This document shows positions 53,527-60,294 of a stretch of DNA of 64,000 nucleotides, in pieces. The stretch covers positions 50,275-114,274 of the forward strand of contig JAGAHP010000027.1 in assembly GCA_017627015.1 (NCBI GenBank). The letters are read 5' to 3'. The translations under genes were made by a program, and so were the position numbers. This DNA comes from Bacilli bacterium (GTDB lineage: Bacteria; Bacillota_I; Bacilli_A; RF39; UBA660). Below the pieces are notes generated by a model. That model made no database searches and had not been told where the DNA came from. It was given only the letters and a program-made list of their open reading frames with translations. The first letter of the stretch is position 1; every line of letters starts with the position of its first letter.

Positions 53527-54048
53527 ATGTTAAAACCAAATATTTTAATTGAATTAGCTAATTTAAATGATATAGATGAAATAATTGATTTAAAACAAAA
53601 AGTATATGATGAGATGGATAATAAAGAATGGTATTTTATTGATTCAATAGACAATAAATATTTAGAAAATATATTAAATGAAGAAAAAGGCTTTGTTATA
53701 AAATTAACATATAATAAAAAAATAATTGGATTTTTAATTATTATATTAAAACTTAAAGAAGATAGTAATATAATAACTTACTCCAATTTAAAAGATAAAG
53801 TTAAATATTGTGCTGAGTTAGGAAATGGTGCGATTTCTAGCGAATATAGAGGTAATAAATCATTACAAAAAATGATTTTAGAAGCAGAAAAATTAATAAA
53901 AAATAATAATTACAAATATATATTATCTACCGTTCATCCTGATAATAAAGCAAGTTTAAATTCACAATTAAATCTTGGATATAAAATTTTATGCCGTACA
54001 AAAATGTATGGAGATAAAGACAGAGACATTCTAATAAAAGAAATATAA
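53527..54048 (+). CDS. GNAT family N-acetyltransferase
   Basis: 173 residues from the ATG at 53527 (AGTAGGTG upstream; a GTG at 53518 abuts the previous stop and is too close). IELANLNDIDEIIDLK is the usual GNAT beginning; ISSEYRGNKSLQKMILEAEK is the acetyl-CoA pyrophosphate loop (R/Q-X-X-G-X-A type), and HPDNKASLNSQLNLGYKI the C-terminal signature. Co-transcribed with the transporter. Confidence 0.85.
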   Translation: MLKPNILIELANLNDIDEIIDLKQKVYDEMDNKEWYFIDSIDNKYLENILNEEKGFVIKLTYNKKIIGFLIIILKLKEDSNIITYSNLKDKVKYCAELGNGAISSEYRGNKSLQKMILEAEKLIKNNNYKYILSTVHPDNKASLNSQLNLGYKILCRTKMYGDKDRDILIKEI

Positions 54049-54107
54049 AATTATATATTATAATTGACTATTTAATAAACATAAGGTTAATGAAGGAGTA
54101 TAAAAAA

Positions 54108-54184
54108 ATGAAAGTATCTTTATCTTTGCAGGATATAAAGACGAAACGGAAGAAATAGAAGCGGGAGAAGTAAGTAATTTTTAA
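54108..54184 (+). pseudogene. DJ-1/PfpI-like N-terminal fragment with frameshift
   Basis: After GAAGGAG, ATG-AAA-GTA starts a frame that breaks; shifting frame at ~54110 reads ESIFIFAGYKDETEEIEAGE, close to the DJ-1/PfpI start (strand, Gly, Glu-Glu-Ile-Glu-Ala). Stops at 54184. Probably the remnant of a gene start. Confidence 0.4.
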
Positions 54185-54221
54185 AACATAATCTATTAAT
54201 GTTATTAATAAATAATAAATT

Positions 54222-54248
54222 AAACTCAAACAAATAGTTTGAGTTTTA
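54222..54248 (+). terminator. Intrinsic terminator (AAACTCAAAC type)
   Basis: AAACTCAAAC AAATA GTTTGAGTTTTAA; third copy of the same stem in 2.6 kb, again with a promoter-like GATATACT just downstream. Confidence 0.8.
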
Positions 54249-54291
54249 ATATGTTTTTATTTATGATATACTATTTATAGATGGTGATTAT

Positions 54292-55227
54292 ATGGGAGAA
54301 GTAATAAAATTTAATAATTCAATAAATGAAACTAATGATAAAATTAAATCTATTTTTAATAGTGTAATAAATGAAATAAATAAAGATATAAATAGTTTTT
54401 CAGATTTAGATAAAGAAACAATTGATGAATTAAAATACTTAGAAAACTATATTAGTAAATTATTATTAAAAATAGAAAATAAGAATTGGAAAAGTAAAGT
54501 TGTTGAAGAAAAATTTATAGGCACATATAATTATTTTAACGAAGAAATCGAAGAATCTGATGAATTATGCAAAATATTTTGTATATCTGAATTAATATAT
54601 TTTACAGATATAAATTCATTAATACTAGATGATAATAAGGAATATACTAATTTAATATTAACAGCACTTGATACAAACATGGATGAAATTGATATTAATA
54701 ATAAAGAAATGATTAATAAAATAATTGATGAAGTACAAAAACCAATAATAAAAAATGTTTTTAACAATTATGATGAAGATCAAAGGTATAAAATGATTGA
54801 TATAGTTGATGGAATATCTTCAGGTATAGATTTAATAACAGTAAGTAATTGGTATAAAGATGAAAAAGAGTTAGAAAATGATTCATATTCATTAAAAAAT
54901 GGTATATTAACAATAGATAGAATTTATAATTATTATATTGAACAAGAGTATTATAATTATTTGTTTAAAAAACTTGCTTTAGAACAACATAATGAAGATA
55001 CAAAAAAATTAGAACAAGACCACAATTATAATACATCTATATTAAATAAGATTTTATTATTAAATAGTTATTCAGAAAGTGATAAATTGAAATATATTGA
55101 TACTATAAGAAAGATAAATTCTAATTATGCTTTAGAAGAACAAATAGATAAAGTTATCAATTTAACTGATGTATATTTAACACATCTTGAAGAAACAAGT
55201 GAAGATAATTTGAAGATAAGATATTAA
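54292..55227 (+). CDS. Hypothetical helical protein
   Basis: 311 residues, acidic, Asn/Glu/Lys-rich and nearly all helical, without signal peptide or membrane helix. No catalytic motif recognised. Asn and Asp content is higher than that of its housekeeping neighbours, as often in mobile or phage-derived genes. Ribosome site GGTGAT. Function unknown. Confidence 0.55.
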   Translation: MGEVIKFNNSINETNDKIKSIFNSVINEINKDINSFSDLDKETIDELKYLENYISKLLLKIENKNWKSKVVEEKFIGTYNYFNEEIEESDELCKIFCISELIYFTDINSLILDDNKEYTNLILTALDTNMDEIDINNKEMINKIIDEVQKPIIKNVFNNYDEDQRYKMIDIVDGISSGIDLITVSNWYKDEKELENDSYSLKNGILTIDRIYNYYIEQEYYNYLFKKLALEQHNEDTKKLEQDHNYNTSILNKILLLNSYSESDKLKYIDTIRKINSNYALEEQIDKVINLTDVYLTHLEETSEDNLKIRY

Positions 55228-55289
55228 ATGACACTATGACACTATAAATGTGTTTGGGGTACTCTCAAACAATGTGTCATTGTGTCATT
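55227..55289 (+). terminator. Long hairpin with repeated TGACACTA arms
   Basis: AATGACACTATGACAC pairs with GTGTCATTGTGTCATT across an inner hairpin GTTTG/CAAAC. Each arm is itself an 8-base tandem repeat. It may terminate the preceding gene but has no clean T-run. Confidence 0.5.
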
Positions 55290-55642
55290 ATTTATTTCTA
55301 GATACCAAATCTAGATACTAATTGAAGAAAAATAAGTTATTTTTATAAACTTTATTAAATTTAAGAAAATTAAAAAGCCTTATAATATAAGACTTTTACT
55401 AATAATTAAATTATTACGAACTGGTTTTATTATTTCCTCCTGAAGGAGCCTTATGGCTACATTTTATTGTGGTTTTATGCCAATTCTTTAATTTTTAGGT
55501 ATACAATTAGGTATACAAGATTAAAAAAGTTTAAAAAATTTGTATACCTAAAATTGTGTTTTTATTATATTATTCGTAAAATAGTAATCTTGCAATTAAT
55601 CTAAACTATAGAAAAGTATGATATAATTATAATGGTGGTAAA
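55290..55642. repeat. Intergenic region with tandem boxes and a decayed small-RNA copy
   Basis: No gene seen. Contains CTAGATACCAAAT + CTAGATACTAATT (about 55308), a block ACGAACTGGTTTTA...CTCCTGAAGGAGCC TTATGGCTA (about 55427-55470) that resembles the RNA at 49132-49220 without its T7 run, and TTAGGTATACAA twice (55495-55518) with an inverted copy at 55540-55552. A promoter with GATATAAT near 55619 leads to the next gene. Confidence 0.5.
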
Positions 55643-56368
55643 ATGAAAAAATTAAATTCAAATCATTTAAAACTTATTGCAATAATTGCGATGACAGTAG
55701 ATCATTTAACTTGGTTAGCTTTTCCAGGATGTCAAAAAATATGGTATGTAATGTTACTTCATATTGTTGGAAGATTAACGGCTCCAATAATGTGGTTTTT
55801 CATTGTAGAAGGGTATAATCATACGCATAATTTAAAAAAATATTTAATAAGATTATTTTTATTTGCATTTGTTTCTCATTTTGCTTATTGTTTAGCATTT
55901 GGTATACCATTCATACCTAACTCTATGTTCAATGGAACAAGTGTTATGTGGTCTCTTGCTTGGGCAGTAGTTCTTCTTGCTATATTTGATAGTAAAATAA
56001 ATGAAAAACTAAAAATATTATTAATGATTTTAATATTCTTAATAACATTTTCATCAGATTGGAGTTGTATAGCTGTATTTTCAATAATATTTATGAATAA
56101 ATATAGAGGCAATTTTAAAAAACAAATGATAATGATGATGCTTGGAACATTAATGTATGCAACTGTTTATTTTATTTTCCTAGATAAAGTATATGGATTG
56201 TTGCAATTATTTACTTGTTTAACTATTCCTGTATTATATTTATATAATGGTGAAAGAGGTAAAGTAAATCTAAAATATTTATTTTACATATATTATCCAT
56301 TACATTTAATTATTATAGGAATTATAAGATTAGTAATATATGGAAATATACCATTAATTCTTAAATAA
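55643..56368 (+). CDS. TraX family membrane protein
   Basis: 241 residues with about seven membrane helices. LKLIAIIAMTVDHLTWLAFP and GRLTAPIMWFFIVEGYNHT near the N-terminus are the TraX family signature. TraX acetylates F-pilin in plasmids; chromosomal homologues in Firmicutes have no known target. RBS GGTGG; single-gene unit with terminator at 56406-56429. Confidence 0.9.
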   Translation: MKKLNSNHLKLIAIIAMTVDHLTWLAFPGCQKIWYVMLLHIVGRLTAPIMWFFIVEGYNHTHNLKKYLIRLFLFAFVSHFAYCLAFGIPFIPNSMFNGTSVMWSLAWAVVLLAIFDSKINEKLKILLMILIFLITFSSDWSCIAVFSIIFMNKYRGNFKKQMIMMMLGTLMYATVYFIFLDKVYGLLQLFTCLTIPVLYLYNGERGKVNLKYLFYIYYPLHLIIIGIIRLVIYGNIPLILK

Positions 56369-56405
56369 TGATTGCTCGTAAGATTAAGATATTCCTGTTT
56401 TAACT

Positions 56406-56429
56406 GATGAGAAAAATCTCATCTTTTTT
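56406..56429 (+). terminator. Terminator of the TraX gene
   Basis: GATGAG AAAAAT CTCATC stem with T6. Confidence 0.85.
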
Positions 56430-56434
56430 ATTGA

Positions 56435-56464
56435 TTGACTTATACTACCAATCGGTAGTATAAT
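56435..56464 (+). promoter_or_regulatory. Promoter and TetR-type operator
   Basis: TTGACT (56435-56440), 18-bp spacer, TATAAT (56459-56464). The spacer is filled by the perfect palindrome TATACTACC AATC GGTAGTATA (56441-56462), which covers the -10 box. Typical autoregulatory operator for the TetR gene directly downstream. Confidence 0.85.
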
Positions 56465-56485
56465 AGCATTGATTGGAGAATGTAT

Positions 56486-57073
56486 ATGTCAAAGAAAGAA
56501 GAAATATTATTATCAACCTTAGATTTAGCATCAAAATATGGACTAAAGAGTTTATCAATGTCTCAAATAGCCGATAGTGTTGGTATAAAAAAACCATCAT
56601 TATATAATCATTTTAGTTCTAAAGAGGAATTGATAAAAGAAATGTATGAATATATAAGAAATAAATCAAAGCAAAATATATCAAATATTACATTAGATAA
56701 TATTAATGAAAAAAGTACTTATGATATTTTACATAATTCAGTTATGAATTATAATAAAATGGTTTTAGATGAAGATATGTTTAAATTCTATAGTGTTATT
56801 TATTCTGAAAGAACAACTAATAATAATGCATCACAAATTGTAATTGAAGAAACAAATAAAATGATAAATGCGACTAAGAAACTTTTTAAATTTTTAAAAG
56901 ATAATAATAAATTATTTATTGATGATATAGAAATGGCTTCTATTACATTTTGTATGACAATTCATTCTTTAATAGATTATGAATTAGATTGTAAAAAGAA
57001 TAATCATGATTACGACGAAAATAATATACCAAAATATATTAGATGGTTTTGTAATCAATTTAGTGAGGAGTAG
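56486..57073 (+). CDS. TetR/AcrR family transcriptional regulator
   Basis: 195 residues from ATG 56486 with TTGGAGA upstream. The N-terminal helix-turn-helix reads LDLASKYGLKSLSMSQIADS then KKPSLYNHFSSKEELI, the TetR signature. The C-terminal domain binds an unknown ligand. It precedes a DUF998 membrane protein by two bases and is controlled by the palindrome over its own promoter, so I infer that the regulator represses both genes. Confidence 0.9.
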   Translation: MSKKEEILLSTLDLASKYGLKSLSMSQIADSVGIKKPSLYNHFSSKEELIKEMYEYIRNKSKQNISNITLDNINEKSTYDILHNSVMNYNKMVLDEDMFKFYSVIYSERTTNNNASQIVIEETNKMINATKKLFKFLKDNNKLFIDDIEMASITFCMTIHSLIDYELDCKKNNHDYDENNIPKYIRWFCNQFSEE

Positions 57074-57075
57074 TT

Positions 57076-57708
57076 ATGAAAAATAAAAGATTAATTAATT
57101 GGTTTTGTTTATCTGGTGTTATAAGTATTATATTTTATTTATTACACGATATAATTGGATCTATGAATTATCCTGGATATAATTGGATGAGTGGGGCAGT
57201 AAGCGATTTAACATCTACTGATGCACCATCATTTGTAGTAGCAAGTGGATTTGTAACAGTATATAAAATATTCAATTGTCTATGCTGTGCATTATTATGC
57301 ATATTAATAAAAAAAGAAAGCAACAAATCATTAAAATTAGGGGTATACTTATTTTCAATAATGAATTATATATCAGCAATAGGATATGCATTATTCCCAT
57401 TATCAAGTGCAGGATATGATGGAAGTACTCAAAGTTTTATACATGTGTATATATTAACTACTTTAGTAGTTATATTATCAATAATATCACTTATACTAAT
57501 AGCTATTGGATCATTTAAAAGTAAGTATAAATTACTTGGAGTATTAGCCATTATTTCATTAGTATTGATGTTTATAGGAGCTGTTGGTAGTGCTAATGTA
57601 TCAAAAGATATATTTGGTATCGTAGAAAGATTTAGTACATATAGTGCAGTAATATTTACTGGTATATTAGGTATATTTGGATTTAAAAAAAATACATCGG
57701 AAGATTAA
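57076..57708 (+). CDS. DUF998 family membrane protein
   Basis: 210 residues with six membrane helices. LHDIIGSMNYPGYNWMSGAV and ALFPLSSAGYDGSTQSFIHV are DUF998 hallmarks. Such proteins often sit beside TetR regulators. GAGGAG ribosome site overlapping the end of the regulator gene. Function unknown; may be a small export or stress protein. Confidence 0.85.
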   Translation: MKNKRLINWFCLSGVISIIFYLLHDIIGSMNYPGYNWMSGAVSDLTSTDAPSFVVASGFVTVYKIFNCLCCALLCILIKKESNKSLKLGVYLFSIMNYISAIGYALFPLSSAGYDGSTQSFIHVYILTTLVVILSIISLILIAIGSFKSKYKLLGVLAIISLVLMFIGAVGSANVSKDIFGIVERFSTYSAVIFTGILGIFGFKKNTSED

Positions 57709-57773
57709 GATATTCCGATTTTAGGACTACAATTAGGACTATGAAACAGTAAAATAATTTAGAATTTATTTAA

Positions 57774-57803
57774 ACAGATTAATATTATTAATCTGCTTTT
57801 TTT
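57774..57803 (+). terminator. Intrinsic terminator
   Basis: CAGATTAATA / TATTAATCTG perfect stem with T7; ends the TetR-DUF998 unit. Upstream lies a tandem box TAGGACTACAAT + TAGGACTATGAA. Confidence 0.85.
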
Positions 57804-57911
57804 GATATAAATAAAAAAATCAAAAAGGGAAGTATTATGGTTTTTTTTTCTTTCTCTGAAATAAGCTTATACTTCTTTTTTACACATATTTTAAAAAGTA
57901 CTTGATTTAAA

Positions 57912-57940
57912 TTGAAAAATTATTATTTTTATGATACAAT
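57912..57940 (+). promoter_or_regulatory. Promoter of the surface-fibre operon
   Basis: TTGAAA (57912-57917), 17 bp, TACAAT (57935-57940) with TGA extension. Expected start near 57947, which leaves a short leader before the ribosome site GGAGGTGG at 57979-57986. Confidence 0.7.
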
Positions 57941-57975
57941 GTTTAAGATAGTAGGGTACTATTAATATACATAAT

Positions 57976-59109
57976 ATGGAGGTGGTTCTATATTGTGCTA
58001 GAAAAAAAAGATTATTTTTTCTAGGACTATTTCTGTTTTTTATTATGTTAATTTCTGGTATTTATTCTTTGAATAAAGAAATAAATACTACTGAAGTTGG
58101 TATATCTACTGGAGCAGTTGATATAGAAATTAAAGAATATAATGATACTCAACCATTTGATGAAGATGGAAAGTCTGTAATGCCTGGTGATGAAATTGTA
58201 TTAATTCCTAGAGTTAATAATCTTGGAGTTGATTGCTATTTAAGAACAAAAATAGATTATATTATTAACAATGAAGTGTTTTCAGAAATTGATTATATAG
58301 ATGGTAATTATTCTTCTTGGACTAAAAAGGGAGATTATTACTATTATGATTCTATTTTTCAAAAAAAAGGTCATATAGATTTGTTTAACAAGGTAACTAT
58401 TCCAAATTTATCTTCAGAATATTATGGTAAAACTGTTGTAGTACGTATTGTTGTTGAAGCAGTACAATCAAAGAACTTTAATGGCAATTGGGATTCAGTT
58501 GATATTAGGAAAAGTATTGATAGAGCTTATGATATAGACTATGAAGGTGAGTCTTCAATAATATATGATGATAATACTAATAGGCATATATCATTAGATA
58601 ATAGTTTTTTTAATAAACTTGGAAATATGCTTCCTGGTGATAGTGTATCCGAAAGTTTAGTTCTTTTAAATAAGAGTAGTTCAAAAAATGAGTATTACTT
58701 ATCAATTGACTATAATAATTTAACTGATGAAGAATTAGCTTTACTTCAAAAAATAAAATTGTTAATAAAAAAACAAAATGGAGAAGTTTTAGTAAATAGT
58801 AATCTTGGAAACAAAAATAGATATGATTTAGGTATTTATAAAACAGGAAGAGGAGAAACTTTTAAAATAGAAGTATCCATACCAGATGATGTGAATAATG
58901 ATTTTAGTAAAATATATACTAAAATTAAATGGAATTTTTCATATAAGAATTTATCTGGTGATTCGAATGGTAATGTTATAATAAATCCTATAACATATGA
59001 TTTAGGTATAGATATATATATAATAGTATTCGTTTTTTCTACAATAGGATTAATAATTGATATGTTTTTGTGGAAAAGAGAAAATCAAAATAATAAAAAA
59101 GGTAATTAA
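57976..59109 (+). CDS. TasA/camelysin-like surface protein with out-of-frame natural start
   Basis: 377 residues as an open frame. It has a hydrophobic signal (LFFLGLFLFFIMLISGIYSL), an outer region starting VGISTGAVDIEIKEY, and a C-terminal membrane helix (IDIYIIVFVFSTIGLIIDMF) followed by a basic tail, so it is anchored. The TasA-like pattern and neighbours fit a biofilm fibre operon. The ATG at 57976 has no good ribosome site; GGAGGTGG lies after it and points to GTG at 57995, which is one base out of frame and reaches the main frame only by slipping in A8 (58002-58009). Treat the start as unresolved. Confidence 0.72.
   Translation: MEVVLYCARKKRLFFLGLFLFFIMLISGIYSLNKEINTTEVGISTGAVDIEIKEYNDTQPFDEDGKSVMPGDEIVLIPRVNNLGVDCYLRTKIDYIINNEVFSEIDYIDGNYSSWTKKGDYYYYDSIFQKKGHIDLFNKVTIPNLSSEYYGKTVVVRIVVEAVQSKNFNGNWDSVDIRKSIDRAYDIDYEGESSIIYDDNTNRHISLDNSFFNKLGNMLPGDSVSESLVLLNKSSSKNEYYLSIDYNNLTDEELALLQKIKLLIKKQNGEVLVNSNLGNKNRYDLGIYKTGRGETFKIEVSIPDDVNNDFSKIYTKIKWNFSYKNLSGDSNGNVIINPITYDLGIDIYIIVFVFSTIGLIIDMFLWKRENQNNKKGN
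58002..58009 (+). repeat. A8 homopolymer at the start of the surface-fibre operon
   Basis: Eight As following GTG-CTA-G. From the GTG, A8 leads to a stop after nine codons; A9, or a -1 slip on A-AAA-AAA, opens the full 377-residue frame. Confidence 0.7.
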
Positions 59110-59128
59110 AAAAAGAAGGAGTTTATTT

Positions 59129-59776
59129 ATGAAAAAAAAGAAAACAATATTAGCAGCAGCTATATTATTATTTATTTTTGTTATTGGAGGAGCAATTGCA
59201 TACTTCACTGACACAGATTCAAAAACAAATACATTTACAATTGGTAGTGTAGATATTACATTAACAGAAGATGGATGGGATGCATTAGCAGATGCTAATG
59301 ATAATGATATTCCAGATGCAGCAGAAGATATGATGCCTGGAGAAAGTGTTACAAAAGATCCATTAATCAACAATGTTTCTACTAAAAATCCAGCATATGT
59401 ATTTGCTAAAGTAGAAGTTCCTTGTACTACTATAGTAGCACCAGCAACTACATCAGAAGAATTATTCACATATACAACTAATGCAGGATGGACAGAATTA
59501 TCTACTGCAGCAGTAGCATGTACTAGTGGAGGAACTGCAACACATGTATATTATTATGGAACTGGTGGAACATTAACAGCTTTAGCTAAAGCTTCTAGTG
59601 CATCAACACCAACTTCTACAACAAATCCTTTATTCAGCACTATTACATTACGTGGTACTTTAACAGGAAATGAAGGTTTAACTGGACAAAAGCAAGTAAT
59701 TGTAACTGGTTATGGTATTCAAACAGAAGGATTAACTAGTACTGCTCCAGCTGATGTATGGGCTAACTTCAATTAA
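59129..59776 (+). CDS. SipW-dependent TasA-like secreted protein
   Basis: 215 residues from ATG 59129 (AAGGAG upstream; the longer frame from 59057 overlaps the previous gene). The signal region KKTILAAAILLFIFVIGGAI then AYFTDTDSKTNTFTIGSVDI is the SipW-dependent type, in which the cleavage site is followed by F-(S/T)-D-T. The mature part is Thr/Ala/Ser-rich with few charges, as in TasA/camelysin fibre subunits. It lies just before its likely processing peptidase. Probably the major fibre subunit. Confidence 0.85.
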   Translation: MKKKKTILAAAILLFIFVIGGAIAYFTDTDSKTNTFTIGSVDITLTEDGWDALADANDNDIPDAAEDMMPGESVTKDPLINNVSTKNPAYVFAKVEVPCTTIVAPATTSEELFTYTTNAGWTELSTAAVACTSGGTATHVYYYGTGGTLTALAKASSASTPTSTTNPLFSTITLRGTLTGNEGLTGQKQVIVTGYGIQTEGLTSTAPADVWANFN

Positions 59777-59784
59777 TATAGATT

Positions 59785-60267
59785 ATGAAGATAATAAAAA
59801 AAATAATTGATGTATTAACAACAATTATTATATGTGTTGGAGGATTGTTTTTAATACTATATATATTTGGAATTGTTCCATATGTAGTATTATCTGGATC
59901 TATGGAACCTACTATAGATACAGGAAGCTTATGCTTTATTAATAAAAATACAAAGATAGAAAGTATTAAAGAAAAAGATGTTATTGCTTTTAAAATGAAA
60001 GATGGTACTTTAGTTACTCATAGAGCTATTATAATAAATGATTCTGGAATAGTGACTAAAGGGGATAATAATAGAGAAGCAGATAGTAATGTGGTAAATA
60101 AAGTGAATTTTGTAGGTAAAAATCTATTTTGGATTCCTAAATTAGGTTATGTAGTAAAAGCATTTCAAACTACTAAAGGAAAAATAATAGGGGTTGCTAT
60201 CATTGTATTATTATTAGTATCTGGATTTCTTTTTGGTGATGATAAGAATAAAGAAAAAAGTAAGTGA
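59785..60267 (+). CDS. sipW: Signal peptidase I, SipW (ER) type
   Basis: 160 residues with N- and C-terminal membrane helices. SGSMEPTIDTGSL holds the catalytic serine; GTLVTHRAII holds His in place of the usual lysine, the ER/SipW-type arrangement; GDNNREAD is the third conserved box. SipW processes TasA and TapA in Bacillus. No clear ribosome site is seen in the eight bases after the TasA-like stop, so translation may depend on coupling. A complete peptidase with its probable substrates on both sides. Confidence 0.92.
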   Translation: MKIIKKIIDVLTTIIICVGGLFLILYIFGIVPYVVLSGSMEPTIDTGSLCFINKNTKIESIKEKDVIAFKMKDGTLVTHRAIIINDSGIVTKGDNNREADSNVVNKVNFVGKNLFWIPKLGYVVKAFQTTKGKIIGVAIIVLLLVSGFLFGDDKNKEKSK

Positions 60268-60294
60268 AAAATTATAGAGAAAGGGTGATGAAAT

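Noticed and set aside
57837..57905. 22-residue Phe-rich ORF upstream of the fibre operon
   Set aside because: It has a GGGAAG site but is driven by T9 and T6 runs, is not clearly hydrophobic in one helix, and lies in a GAAGTAT/ATACTTC hairpin region; no support as a gene.
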